DNA of 64,000 bases from Desulfotalea sp. (GTDB lineage: Bacteria; Desulfobacterota; Desulfobulbia; Desulfobulbales; Desulfocapsaceae): assembly GCA_002733995.1 (NCBI GenBank), contig NVXR01000007.1, forward strand, positions 549-64,548, written 5' to 3'. The notes beneath the pieces are model-generated. The model did not search any database. It was not told the origin of the DNA and worked only from the letters and a program-made list of their open reading frames with translations. Positions 19,562 to 28,453 of this stretch are shown piece by piece. Numbering within the stretch: position 1 is the stretch's first letter; each line of letters opens with the position of its first letter. The translations under genes were made by a program, and so were the position numbers.

Positions 19562-20335
19562 TCACCCTTGCCCCTGGAATGGGAGCCTGAATGGGCCCAT
19601 ATCCGGGTGACAAGCAAAAAATAGCACGAGTACAGCACCGGCTACTACAAACCGTGAACGCTGCTTTTGGCTCCATGAACGGATGAAGAGAAGGTGGAGG
19701 AAACAGGTCCAGTATAACCACAGGGAGAGGACCGTGGTTAGTGCTGCATCGTGCCAAACTACGGGTGTACCCCAACCGAGATAACACCATAACTCACCGC
19801 TGAAAAGAGATACCGTCAAAAGGCCATAACCGTATACAATCCAGTTTGTTGCTGAGTTGAACAGGGCCGCTATCTTTGGTTTTTTTTGGGTACCTTGTAA
19901 CGCCGCAAAGGCCTTAACTCCACCGTGGACTAGAAAGCTTTTTGCAACGATTCCAGCCAGCAAAAAAACGTGTGACCAGATTACATTTGATCTGAGAAAG
20001 GGGACGTAAAAGTCTTTTGGGAAAAAAACGGTCGCAGCTACAACCAACACTATTATCCCAAGAAGAATGGGACTCTCGGGCTGTTGCCGGAGGCCATTCT
20101 GGCGATTTATTGTGCCATAGTTGCATATCCAGATAAAGGAGAGAACGACAGATAATCCTGCGATACCAAAGTGCATTGGCATCATCGGCCATGCCCCATT
20201 GTATCGATCTAATACGACGGCGAAATTTATCGCCGTACCAATGCCTATACATAGGGTAGAAAGGAATGGTCTGGGCCAACATAAGGCTATAAAAAACCCG
20301 GCTGTGTAAGCGGCTAAACTACACGTTTCAATCAT
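19562..20335 (-). CDS. CcsA-like haem-handling membrane protein
   Basis: 257 residues, about eight predicted helices. Near residue 180 a tryptophan-rich segment (GELWCYLGWG then PVVWHDAALTT and WLYW) resembles the WWD haem-binding motif of CcsA/CcmC proteins but is altered from the usual WDPKE form. His residues in neighbouring loops (MPMHFG, WSHVF, FLHL) could act as haem ligands. In normal system II maturation CcsA and ResB export and attach haem. Here the pair lies between a TonB-dependent receptor and a binding protein under B12 control, so a role with imported porphyrinoid is possible. This is inference. Confidence 0.78.
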   Translation of the reverse strand: MIETCSLAAYTAGFFIALCWPRPFLSTLCIGIGTAINFAVVLDRYNGAWPMMPMHFGIAGLSVVLSFIWICNYGTINRQNGLRQQPESPILLGIIVLVVAATVFFPKDFYVPFLRSNVIWSHVFLLAGIVAKSFLVHGGVKAFAALQGTQKKPKIAALFNSATNWIVYGYGLLTVSLFSGELWCYLGWGTPVVWHDAALTTVLSLWLYWTCFLHLLFIRSWSQKQRSRFVVAGAVLVLFFACHPDMGPFRLPFQGQG

Positions 20336-20404
20336 CTGTGAACCTCATTTTTCCTTCAACGATCAACTCACCTGCCGGATTAATCCGGCAGGTGAAGAAA
20401 CAGA

Positions 20405-22426
20405 CTAGTTTGTTGGGAAGGAGAAGGAATAGCTGAGGTAAACAGCACGGCCCGCTTTTGGATAGCCCTTTTTCTCGTAGTAGTTTTCGTCAAAAAGGTT
20501 GTCGAGGGTAAGTGTTAGACGATGTTGTTTGAGGAAATTGTAACCAACAACAAGATCAGCGACGGTAAAGCTGGGATATTCTATCTCGGGGTAACCTGCT
20601 GCTGTCCAGTCAGTATCACGCATTTCACCAACGGTCCGGAAATGGAAGTTGCCATCAAATATATTGTCGTCGTACTGGATGCCATAGTTGTAGGTGTAGT
20701 CGGCAACGTTGTGAATATCTTTCATCATGCCACCGGCAAGTTCTTCTTCTGCCTTAATGATATTGGTGGAGTTGAGATAAAATTTAAGGCTGCGATTCCA
20801 GTCCAGTACTGCGCCGAGATCAAAACTTGCTTCGAGCTCAAGACCCTGGATTTCTGCTCCCAGGCTGTTTTGATATGAGGTGACGAGTCCTGTTGTTACC
20901 CGTGAAATTCTGTCTTGGACGTCGGTGTAAAAATAGGTGACATCAAAGGCTAGTCCTAGCTCTGGCCGGTCGAAACCGGTACCGATGTCCCATGTAGTTG
21001 AGTTCTCTGGATCAAGATCCGCATTACCGGTAGTGACCATGGTTACACCATTTACGAAGCTCTCAGAGTAACCGGCTAGTTCGAATGCATCTGGTGGTAC
21101 AAAGGCCTGTCCCAAGGTGGTGTGCAAACGAAGGCCATTGTCAAAGCCGTAATTCAGGCCAGCTCTTGGGCTGAAATAGGTGAAATCTTCTTCATTTGGA
21201 CTAAAGTTGGTTTTATACGGAGTATCAAGGGTCTCAACCTCAAAATAATCATAGCGACCACCGGCGGTTGCTGTCATGCGATTATCAAAAAACTTCCATA
21301 TTGTTTCAAGATAACCGGCTATGTTGGTTCTGGCCTCGTCCGGGGAATAGGGAGCCTTACGGCTGTTGTCAGTGTTATAGCTGCGGGCCTTCTTTTCTAT
21401 GTATTGAAAGTCGATGCCGGTAATGAATTTATGATTGCCCCAGGTGTAGGTATCTTTTAATTGGCTACCGTACCAGTTGATTTCTGAGTCATAGCTGTGA
21501 TAGGTGTCGACGGGACTGCCGTAGAAATTATTACTGTAATTTTCTGCTTTCTCACGGGTGACATAGGCGGTTATACCAAATTCGTTATTTGCCCCTAGTT
21601 CACCATTTGCCTGGACATCAAGCCCATAATTGTCGAGATCTTTTTTGCCGCTGCGACTCTCACCATAGGCAAGGTCGCCAGGGGTCTCTATATCCCGGCC
21701 TTGGTACATATTACCATTAATGTCGAGACGCCAGGTGTCCCCTAAATCTGCACCTAGGCGGAGGGCTGCATTTTGTGTCTGGTAGCTTGTATTCGGACGG
21801 TCGTCTCCATCGTTGCCTAATTTAATATTGGCATGTTGGTCGCGCCTGCCTGCGGAAAAATCAAAATCGAATTTTTCTGATATCGCTCCACCGGTGGAGA
21901 GTTTTTGGAAGTTTGTTTCAAAACTGCCATAACCAACCTCAATATTTGCGGCGAATTCTTCGGTGCTTTTCTTGGTGATTATGTTGATGACACCACCCAT
22001 TGCTTCAGCACCGTAGAGTGAGGACGCTGGTCCTTTTAGAACCTCAATACGTTCTACGTTATCGGTGAGAAGGGTGGCGAGGTTGGTTGTTCCAGATGGT
22101 CTGCCGTTTACCAGAATAAGACTATGCTTGGTGATACCAGAAAATTCAGGTCTAAAGCCACGAATACCAATGCCTGCGAGAGCACCAGGGTATTCAATAA
22201 CGCTGATGGAACTGGATTTTTTCAGCTGTTCGGTGAGGGTGTTGCCCGAGGTTAACTCAATTTCCTGACGGCCAATAACTTCAATTTTTGCAGGGATTTG
22301 CCTGATGCTTTCTTCACTTCGGGTGGCCGTAACCACCATTTCTTCTTTGTTGATTTCTTGGTCTTCAGCCCAAGCTGGTGTTGCAATAGTCGCAAGAGCT
22401 ATTCCTGCAAGCAGTACCTTTTTCAT
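20405..22426 (-). CDS. TonB-dependent receptor, BtuB-like, first gene of the riboswitch operon
   Basis: 673 residues: signal peptide ending PAWA, TonB-box-like EEMVVTATRSEE, plug domain with VLKGPASSLYGAEAMGGVINI, and a barrel ending in Phe-(Pro-Thr-Asn). The start is the ATG at 22426, which has AAGGAGAGG upstream; an upstream in-frame ATG is ignored for lack of a site. It directly follows the riboswitch and its terminator, the usual position for btuB. Cobalamin or a cobinamide-like corrinoid is therefore the likely ligand, though haem-type receptors look similar. Confidence 0.9.
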   Translation of the reverse strand: MKKVLLAGIALATIATPAWAEDQEINKEEMVVTATRSEESIRQIPAKIEVIGRQEIELTSGNTLTEQLKKSSSISVIEYPGALAGIGIRGFRPEFSGITKHSLILVNGRPSGTTNLATLLTDNVERIEVLKGPASSLYGAEAMGGVINIITKKSTEEFAANIEVGYGSFETNFQKLSTGGAISEKFDFDFSAGRRDQHANIKLGNDGDDRPNTSYQTQNAALRLGADLGDTWRLDINGNMYQGRDIETPGDLAYGESRSGKKDLDNYGLDVQANGELGANNEFGITAYVTREKAENYSNNFYGSPVDTYHSYDSEINWYGSQLKDTYTWGNHKFITGIDFQYIEKKARSYNTDNSRKAPYSPDEARTNIAGYLETIWKFFDNRMTATAGGRYDYFEVETLDTPYKTNFSPNEEDFTYFSPRAGLNYGFDNGLRLHTTLGQAFVPPDAFELAGYSESFVNGVTMVTTGNADLDPENSTTWDIGTGFDRPELGLAFDVTYFYTDVQDRISRVTTGLVTSYQNSLGAEIQGLELEASFDLGAVLDWNRSLKFYLNSTNIIKAEEELAGGMMKDIHNVADYTYNYGIQYDDNIFDGNFHFRTVGEMRDTDWTAAGYPEIEYPSFTVADLVVGYNFLKQHRLTLTLDNLFDENYYEKKGYPKAGRAVYLSYSFSFPTN

Positions 22427-22521
22427 TTTCCTCTCCTTAGCTAACATATTTCAATTAAACCGGTGCGGTGACAACAACACCAGACGATCGATTAGTTTGC
22501 CGGAGATAATCAACTGAAAAC

Positions 22522-22556
22522 AAAAAATCCCCGAACCTTTTGCAAGGATTCGGGGA
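22522..22556 (-). terminator. Riboswitch-controlled intrinsic terminator of the import/chelatase operon
   Basis: On the minus strand a strong hairpin (TCCCCGAATCC...GGTTCGGGGA) is followed by a run of T residues. It lies between the cobalamin riboswitch and the receptor gene, so ligand binding probably favours this terminator. Confidence 0.88.
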
Positions 22557-22620
22557 TGCCCAGTTTTTCCACGAATAAACCCATAAGTACCCCTTGTCCA
22601 CGGGAGATTACTTAGATAGT

Positions 22621-22797
22621 TTTCAGACAGATTTTCTGACTTCCAGTTCGTCCTACTTATTGCGCCTTCCCAATAACCGATATAGTACATCGGTCATCAG
22701 TGACATTATGCAATGTTCGTCCCTGGTCACAGCGGCGGGCCCGTCCCGGATTTAAACCGGGTTCCCTATTAAGCTCTTAAGAGCATCTGAAACTATG
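22621..22797 (-). promoter_or_regulatory. Cobalamin riboswitch 1
   Basis: The minus strand carries the conserved cobalamin aptamer core: TAGGGAACCCGG, the paired CCGGGACGGGCCCGC, CCGCTGTGACC (B12-box region) and the 3' part with GAAGTCAGAAAATCTG. The ends pair as P1 (TTTCAG with CTGAAA). It is followed by an intrinsic terminator and the receptor gene. Adenosyl- or methylcobalamin binding would reduce expression of the downstream operon. Confidence 0.95.
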
Positions 22798-22802
22798 TAA
22801 TT

Positions 22803-22831
22803 ATTTACATTGCTTATGTGTCAATGTCAAT
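22803..22831 (-). promoter_or_regulatory. Sigma-70-type promoter for riboswitch 1 operon
   Basis: On the minus strand TTGACA (22831-22826) and TAAATA (22808-22803) are 17 bases apart. The expected transcription start falls at the 5' end of the riboswitch. Confidence 0.65.
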
Positions 22832-22915
22832 ATTGAAAAATTGGTTGTTGGCTTTTGCCCTGCTCATCTGGTCACTGGTTTTAGCTCGAAATTTTTCTCC
22901 GCCAAGAGTTGCGAG

Positions 22916-24226
22916 TTAGGAGATGCCTAACACCGTGAGGCTTGCCAGTTGTTTGATAGCTTTTTCTGCTTCTATTTTGAAGCGTTTTGTTCTGGCGGCT
23001 TTATGAAAATTTTCTTCTGCCCTTGTGGTATTGCCTTGCTGCCAAAAACTATAGGCTGCCATCAGATACGCCCGTGCAGAGTTTTTGCCCTTACTCTGGG
23101 CTGCAAGTTGATAGAATTTTGCGGCTTGCTTGTAGTCTTTCATGACGTAATGGATTTCTGCCTGCAACATAGAACGTTTTTGGGCAGCAATGGCGCCACC
23201 CATGCTGTTCATCTTTTCCAGCGCGAGTGCCGGACGATCAAGGCTCAGGTAGGATCTGACGAGGGACACGAGTGTCTGCTGATCTACCTTTTTGTCAACA
23301 CAATGTTCATAGTTGGCAACCGCCTTTAGTGGAATACCCTCTTGCATATACAGGTCTCCCAACAGCTTTTCTTCTTCCCGGGTCATAGGGGAGAGATACG
23401 AGTAAATAGTCATTGCGGCTAATGCTTTATCGTACTGTTCGTTTTGTAGTTGGATGTGGGTAAGAGCCTTCCACCAGACTGCAACGGTCGGGTTGCTTCT
23501 GGTTAATACATTGACCAGCTCCATGGCCTTACCCCGCATTTCTAGGGCCATATATTGCTGGAGGAGTATTTCTTGCCACTGTTTTTGTTTTGCTCCTCTG
23601 AATTGCTCAGCGAGTTCGATCATGTAGGGAATGGCGCGAGGTGCTGCGTTGGTCTGTATTAGTGCGTAGACAAGGTTTTCTTTCCATTGGAGACTGATTC
23701 TCTCAGGGTGGCGATCAAGGAGCAAGTCAAAGTAGTGTAGGCATTGCTGATACTGCTGGGCCATAAGTGAGGTGACAGCGCTGTAGTAGAGAAGCGTTGC
23801 GTCTGTTTTATCTGTTAATTGGTAACTCTTAAAAAAGGCCTTACTGGCGGCGGGATAATTCTCAAGTTCATATTCTGTTTTGGCGAGATTTTGCCAGGCA
23901 CCGAGGTGATTGGGCTTGCGGGCTAGCGTCTGTGTGTAATATGTATGTGCCTTGTGCAGCTCACCGATAAGCGAGTAGCAGTTTCCGAGGAGGAAATTAA
24001 TTTCGGGGTGATCGTGTATCGCATCCTTCGGACCCTTTGTCTTCTTCTGGAAGGCCTCGAGTACAGCGATTACTTGGGAGTATTGGTTTTTTTCGAGTAG
24101 AGGCTGTACCTTGATGAGCACCATCTGTACCCTGATCGGTAATCTGTCTGCGGCATTGACAGGCAGGCAGGCACAGGAAAAAAATAATACTATGGTAAGT
24201 AGAATTGAGCTGACATAACTTTTCAT
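22916..24226 (-). CDS. TPR-repeat periplasmic protein of the TonB cluster
   Basis: 436 residues with a signal peptide (end near VNAA) and a long array of tetratricopeptide repeats, for example LGNCYSLIGELHKAHTYY and LGAWQNLAKTEYELEN. TPR proteins of this type close the TtpC-ExbB-ExbD-TonB clusters of Vibrio and relatives, and probably act as a periplasmic scaffold. It starts three bases after the tonB stop, so it belongs to that operon. No terminator is seen before the promoter of the next operon downstream. Confidence 0.8.
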   Translation of the reverse strand: MKSYVSSILLTIVLFFSCACLPVNAADRLPIRVQMVLIKVQPLLEKNQYSQVIAVLEAFQKKTKGPKDAIHDHPEINFLLGNCYSLIGELHKAHTYYTQTLARKPNHLGAWQNLAKTEYELENYPAASKAFFKSYQLTDKTDATLLYYSAVTSLMAQQYQQCLHYFDLLLDRHPERISLQWKENLVYALIQTNAAPRAIPYMIELAEQFRGAKQKQWQEILLQQYMALEMRGKAMELVNVLTRSNPTVAVWWKALTHIQLQNEQYDKALAAMTIYSYLSPMTREEEKLLGDLYMQEGIPLKAVANYEHCVDKKVDQQTLVSLVRSYLSLDRPALALEKMNSMGGAIAAQKRSMLQAEIHYVMKDYKQAAKFYQLAAQSKGKNSARAYLMAAYSFWQQGNTTRAEENFHKAARTKRFKIEAEKAIKQLASLTVLGIS

Positions 24227-24229
24227 AAC

Positions 24230-24937
24230 TTATTCCATCTTAAATCGGATAATTGTTTCCATTTTTGCCCGCACAGCTATTCCTTCGACTGTCCCCGGTT
24301 TATAGCGCCACCTTGTCACACAGTTGATGACACTATTATCGAAAACCCCCGATGGTTCTGCTGCCAATATTTGTAAATGGCCGACCTGTCCTTGTTCATC
24401 GACTTCAAAGGCTATCCGGACCCAGCCTTCAAGGCCTTTGCGCCGTGCTCGCATGGGATAAATAGGTGGGATCCGGGAGAGTGGAGTGAGTGGTGCATCG
24501 AGTTGATGCATGCCTACGCTGCCCGAGATGGAATGACTTAAGTTACTGGTTTGGAAAAGGGGAAGCTGGAAGTCAGTAGAAAGCTTAGGCAGGCGGGTGT
24601 TCAGTTTGAAGGGCAGGGTTAACTTTGGTGCCGCAATTTGTGGTTGGAGAGCAATCTTTTTCTGAGGTTGTGGCTTTTCCTCAGGGGGTTTAGGGAGCTT
24701 CTTTACCTTTTTTCGGGCTGGAATTTCCTCGCTTTTCAAGCGAATAATCCGGATGTGGTCGGTACGCTGTAGGCTGTCTGTTGACTCGGCGCTTGGATGT
24801 ATGAGAATCGGCAGGAGGAGAAACAGGAAACTGTTGAGGAGGAGTGTGGCAATTGCCGCGCAGGCCCAGGCCTTCCAACGGAATAAAGAGAAGGAGGACT
24901 CAAAATTACTCCTCGTAGTATTGTTTAGTGTTTGCAT
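24230..24937 (-). CDS. tonB: TonB energy transducer
   Basis: 235 residues: a short cytoplasmic part, one membrane helix (about 27-48), a Pro/Lys-rich periplasmic spacer (PKPPEEKPQPQKK), and a C-terminal TonB domain with YPMRARRKGLEG and the closing WRYKPGTVEG. It transmits the proton motive force from ExbBD to outer-membrane receptors. The cluster makes it the probable partner of the two receptors encoded downstream in the neighbouring operon. A 163-base gap containing a small repeat element separates it from exbD. Confidence 0.92.
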   Translation of the reverse strand: MQTLNNTTRSNFESSFSLFRWKAWACAAIATLLLNSFLFLLLPILIHPSAESTDSLQRTDHIRIIRLKSEEIPARKKVKKLPKPPEEKPQPQKKIALQPQIAAPKLTLPFKLNTRLPKLSTDFQLPLFQTSNLSHSISGSVGMHQLDAPLTPLSRIPPIYPMRARRKGLEGWVRIAFEVDEQGQVGHLQILAAEPSGVFDNSVINCVTRWRYKPGTVEGIAVRAKMETIIRFKME

Positions 24938-24960
24938 GTGTCAGGCATCTTCTTGTTTGT

Positions 24961-25084
24961 GGTAACTATTTAGCACTACTCCAACGACGTCCACTGGGGT
25001 CTCCATAGATGGCATTCGTATGCTTCAAATTCCCGATTGAATGGATTTGAAGCAATGATAAACAGTTACAGGCGGTGAGTTACC
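24961..25084. repeat. Small inverted-repeat-bounded element between exbD and tonB
   Basis: The stretch begins GGTAACTATTTAGCAC and ends with AGTTACC, the inverted copy of its first seven bases. Inside is a second palindrome, TGCTTCAAAT...ATTTGAAGCA (25021-25052). The first 25 bases recur with two changes at 62459-62483. It looks like a miniature non-autonomous element or insertion-sequence end within an otherwise compact operon. Confidence 0.5.
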
Positions 25085-25100
25085 CCATTCGCTAGAGTTA

Positions 25101-25517
25101 TTATTTTTGAGGAACTGTTGCTGCCAAGCTGATGTTTTTGGCTCCCGCCATTCTGCAGCCGTCCATGACTGAAATTACCACCCCTGCACTGCTTATTTTG
25201 TCTGGAATAACAACAACACCCCCATTCGGGTTTTCTGCAAGCGCCCGCTCGATATTGGCCCGTACTGCCCGCACGTCAATTTCCCTGTTTTCCATGAAGA
25301 TTCTATTTTCTTTATCAATAGCCACCATGATGGTCGCTTTTTCTTGGAACTGAGCCGTGGCCGCGCTTGGCCTGTTTACTTCTATCCCGGACTCCTTGAC
25401 AAAACTTGTATTGACGAGGAAAAAGATCAGGAGGATAAAAACCATATCGATGAGAGGGGCCATGTTGAGCTCCACGGAGGTGTTTTTTGCCCTGCGCGCT
25501 GCTGTTATATTGAGCAT
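25101..25517 (-). CDS. exbD: ExbD-family protein
   Basis: 138 residues: one N-terminal membrane helix that carries the family's Asp (NMAPLIDMVFILLIFF) and a small periplasmic domain. With ExbB it forms the proton channel that energises TonB. It begins four bases after exbB. Confidence 0.93.
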   Translation of the reverse strand: MLNITAARRAKNTSVELNMAPLIDMVFILLIFFLVNTSFVKESGIEVNRPSAATAQFQEKATIMVAIDKENRIFMENREIDVRAVRANIERALAENPNGGVVVIPDKISSAGVVISVMDGCRMAGAKNISLAATVPQK

Positions 25518-25521
25518 TTGT

Positions 25522-26139
25522 CTATTCCTTTAGATGTCTGCGAAGATACATGCCGGCGGTGGCGGTTGTATGTTGTAAATTGCTTGCTCGCCTTGTAAGA
25601 AAATTCTTCATGTAGAGACCGGGGACAGCCATTAACAGCCCTGTCTGGGTGGTAATAAGTGCCTCTGAGATGCCGCCAGCCATAGCTTTGGAGTTACCGG
25701 TGCCAAATATTGCAAGTACATCAAATGTTTCAATCATACCTGTTACTGTGCCGAGTAAGCCAAAGAGGGGGGCAATGGCCACCATGACTCCGATGGTGGC
25801 CAGGTGGTCGTTGAGCCGAAGGTTAATCGCGATCACTGATTCATCGAGGATAAATTGATCGAGTGGTTTATTGCCAGATTTCTTTTCAAGAAACCTGGTT
25901 ACCAGCAGGAAGATAACTCCGTGGTGTTGTTTTGGGTTAGGAAATGTATTGGCACCCAGGTGTTCAATCGCCTGTTTTATGGTCATGTTTTTTCGATGCA
26001 ATCTACCTAAAAAAATAGAACGTTCTATTATCAGCAACCACATGACAAGGCTGATTCCCAGAAGGGGGTACATCAAAGGGCCGCCTTCTCTGAAATAGTT
26101 TTCAAAAAGTAGATATTGATGATGAATCAGGCTTTGCAT
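25522..26139 (-). CDS. exbB: ExbB/TolQ/MotA-family proton channel protein
   Basis: 205 residues with three membrane helices and the family core APLFGLLGTVTGMIETF followed by GGISEALITT. Its start overlaps the end of the TtpC-like gene by 13 bases. It is the simple ExbB of the set; the upstream gene encodes the larger relative. Confidence 0.93.
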   Translation of the reverse strand: MQSLIHHQYLLFENYFREGGPLMYPLLGISLVMWLLIIERSIFLGRLHRKNMTIKQAIEHLGANTFPNPKQHHGVIFLLVTRFLEKKSGNKPLDQFILDESVIAINLRLNDHLATIGVMVAIAPLFGLLGTVTGMIETFDVLAIFGTGNSKAMAGGISEALITTQTGLLMAVPGLYMKNFLTRRASNLQHTTATAGMYLRRHLKE

Positions 26140-27578
26140 GGCGCAATTCTGCTTTTGTGAATGATGTTGACCAGTGTCACTCCTTTTTCTTCCATAATTC
26201 CGATCTCTTTTTCAACGGCCCTGTTTAAAAGTGTCTGGGCCAGCATTAACGGTATCGCAACCCCAAGACCAAGCATTGTTGTCACCAGGGCCTCGGATAT
26301 GCCCCCCGACATCAATTTTGGGTCACTGGTGCCATGTAAGGTGATGATATGAAAGGTGGCTATCATGCCGGTAACTGTGCCAAGTAGCCCTAGGAGGGGG
26401 GATATTGCGGCCAGCATCCCAAGGGTTGAAAGAAAACGTTCCATGGGGGGGATTTCCCGAAGTATTGCCTCTTGGAGCACGTTTTCCATATCTTCGCGGT
26501 CAAGTTCGCGCGATTTCAGGCCCGCGTTGATAACCCTTGCCACAGGTTTGTGCAAATGTCGGCTGCAGTAGTCTTCACACTCCTGCCAATGTAGCTGTAG
26601 AGCTGCAATGCTAATCTGCTGCATGAAGGTGTCGCTGTCAAAACGTATGCGAACAATGAAAATAATTCTTTCAATAACGATAAGTATGCCAAATACAAAT
26701 ATTGTCAGTATTGGCCAGGCGATTGGACCGCCTTTTTTGACCTGGTCCAAGAAACTCAGGCTGTAGCTGAGTTGTTGGAGCGCGGCTCCCCTTGTAATGT
26801 CCATTGGCAGGGAGTCACTCTCTGCGTCAATGTATTTTGCCAGCTGTTTTTGCATGCGCCTGGATGGAAGTTTGGAGAGGGCGTAAAACTGTCTTCCAGC
26901 GGAGGAGTAGTGGAGATAGCCGACTTCACCTTTGATTCGATATACTGCACAAAAGGGTCCTAGGATGAGTGTCTCTGCGTCTATGGTATTGCCGTTTCGG
27001 TCAATGATTGGCAATACGGAACGGGAAACTTCACCGGTTTTTTCTATCTGGCTAAAGAGAGTGTCTGCGAGTAGGTGTACCCCGTCCATGCCTGGGAAAT
27101 TGTTTTTGTCTCCAATCTTTGCTAGGTAATCTACTGGGTCTTTCAGGAGGGCTGTCTGATGGTTTTCAGAGATCAATGTGTCGATATCTTTAGCATTAAT
27201 TCGAATTACTCCGACAAGTTCATTGAGTATCTGATCTGTTTGGGCCAGATCCTGGGAAACTTCTTGCTCCTCCTTGGTCAACGTGGCTTGTTGTGTTTTT
27301 AGGCCGGCTATCTCTTGATCGAGAAGGCCTGCCTTTTGCTGCAATTCCTTGATTGCTCTTTCTAGTTTTGTGCGATTTGTTAAAATGAGATTTCTGCTTT
27401 TTGTGGCCTGTTGTTGAGCTGATAATTCTTCTTTTGCAACTTTTGCTATAAGTGCCGCTTTAGTCTTATCTGCCTGCTTATTAACAACGCGCATGTCTTG
27501 GGCATTGGCCAATAAAGAGGTTCCAAGGAGCATGAGGCATATGAGGGGGCAGAGGCATATCTTGATGGTGAATTTCAT
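26127..27578 (-). CDS. TtpC-like protein (coiled coil fused to MotA/TolQ/ExbB domain)
   Basis: 483 residues. A signal peptide (end LLANA) leads into a long coiled-coil region (about 30-140, rich in K/E/Q), a small globular region, then a MotA/TolQ/ExbB domain in the last 200 residues with ISPLLGLLGTVTGMIATF and GGISEALVTT. In Vibrio, TtpC is needed for the TonB2 system and stabilises its ExbB-ExbD-TonB complex. The neighbouring order DUF3450, TtpC, ExbB, ExbD, TonB, TPR is the same as in that system. The unusual point is that a cobalamin riboswitch controls it. Confidence 0.88.
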   Translation of the reverse strand: MKFTIKICLCPLICLMLLGTSLLANAQDMRVVNKQADKTKAALIAKVAKEELSAQQQATKSRNLILTNRTKLERAIKELQQKAGLLDQEIAGLKTQQATLTKEEQEVSQDLAQTDQILNELVGVIRINAKDIDTLISENHQTALLKDPVDYLAKIGDKNNFPGMDGVHLLADTLFSQIEKTGEVSRSVLPIIDRNGNTIDAETLILGPFCAVYRIKGEVGYLHYSSAGRQFYALSKLPSRRMQKQLAKYIDAESDSLPMDITRGAALQQLSYSLSFLDQVKKGGPIAWPILTIFVFGILIVIERIIFIVRIRFDSDTFMQQISIAALQLHWQECEDYCSRHLHKPVARVINAGLKSRELDREDMENVLQEAILREIPPMERFLSTLGMLAAISPLLGLLGTVTGMIATFHIITLHGTSDPKLMSGGISEALVTTMLGLGVAIPLMLAQTLLNRAVEKEIGIMEEKGVTLVNIIHKSRIAPCKA

Positions 27579-28336
27579 GATTTCACCATTCTGCCAAGTG
27601 GCATATCAACAAATTCTGCAGGGCGGCGTTTACTGGCAATTGCCACCGCGGTCTGGAGTGGATGTATGTACCGGTCAGGTAGTAGCTGCCAGCGATCCTC
27701 TGCAACGTTGAAGAAGCCACAACCACTTGCGTCCAGTGTTACATAGTAGAGACCAAGCCTGCCAAGTCTGAGAATGTTGACCAGTTTTTGTTGCTGATCG
27801 CCTGCAAGTTTCTCCTGATATGTTTCGATGGTGATGCCAAATTCTGCCTCTATTTGTAGTGCTTCCATTGTCTTTCGGTATTGTTCACTGATTGAGGTGT
27901 CGGGGTCATGGAGAATTTCGTTGAGCCTGGCAATACGCTTGCGGCGCTCTTTTTGTAGGAAAGGGAGGCCCTGCTCCGGCAGTTTTTTGAGTCTTTCGAC
28001 AACCCGAGCGAGGAAAGGTGTCATTTCCACCTTAATACGTTGGATGTCTGCGAGTTGCTGCCTTTTGAGGTTAAGTCTTGTTTTCGCTAATGAAATCTGT
28101 TTATTATGTTGTTCTTTGGCGTTATTCAGCTGTTTAACGTGGGATTCTAGACCTTCTAGTTCTAGCGCGAGTTTTTCCTGTAGCTGTCGCCAGTCTTCTT
28201 TATCTATTTGGGTCTTTTGCAGTATCGAGATGGCGTTTTCCACAGGTTGCTCAATCAGTTGCTTCACCTGACCGGAGAGTCCCGGCTGTGGGTATAAGAA
28301 AAACTGCAAAAAACACAAAATCAGCACGTTCTTCAA
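27575..28336 (-). CDS. DUF3450 periplasmic coiled-coil protein
   Basis: 253 residues with a signal peptide, a coiled-coil half (about 40-110) and a C-terminal domain containing LVNILRLGRLGLYY, characteristic of DUF3450. The start codon is TTG at 28336 with AGGAGG seven bases upstream, a strong site. It is the first gene behind riboswitch 2 and overlaps the TtpC-like gene by four bases. In TonB2-type clusters it goes with TtpC; its biochemical role is not established. Confidence 0.85.
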   Translation of the reverse strand: MKNVLILCFLQFFLYPQPGLSGQVKQLIEQPVENAISILQKTQIDKEDWRQLQEKLALELEGLESHVKQLNNAKEQHNKQISLAKTRLNLKRQQLADIQRIKVEMTPFLARVVERLKKLPEQGLPFLQKERRKRIARLNEILHDPDTSISEQYRKTMEALQIEAEFGITIETYQEKLAGDQQQKLVNILRLGRLGLYYVTLDASGCGFFNVAEDRWQLLPDRYIHPLQTAVAIASKRRPAEFVDMPLGRMVKS

Positions 28337-28360
28337 TTAACGTCCTCCTTCAAAAATGCA

Positions 28361-28396
28361 AAAAAAAATCCCCAAACCTGTTAATCAGATTCGGAG
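28361..28396 (-). terminator. Riboswitch-controlled intrinsic terminator of the TonB operon
   Basis: The minus strand has a hairpin (TCTCCGAATCTG...CAGGTTTGGGGA) followed by eight or more T residues, between riboswitch 2 and the DUF3450 start. Confidence 0.82.
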
Positions 28397-28453
28397 ATGC
28401 CCTGTTCTCACCACGAAATTGAGTGTGCCCTGTCCTCGGGGATACTCTTACAT

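Noticed and set aside
19557..19790. 78-residue N-terminal extension of the ResB-like protein
   Set aside because: It overlaps the CcsA-like gene in another frame, and a good ribosome site favours the ATG at 19556.
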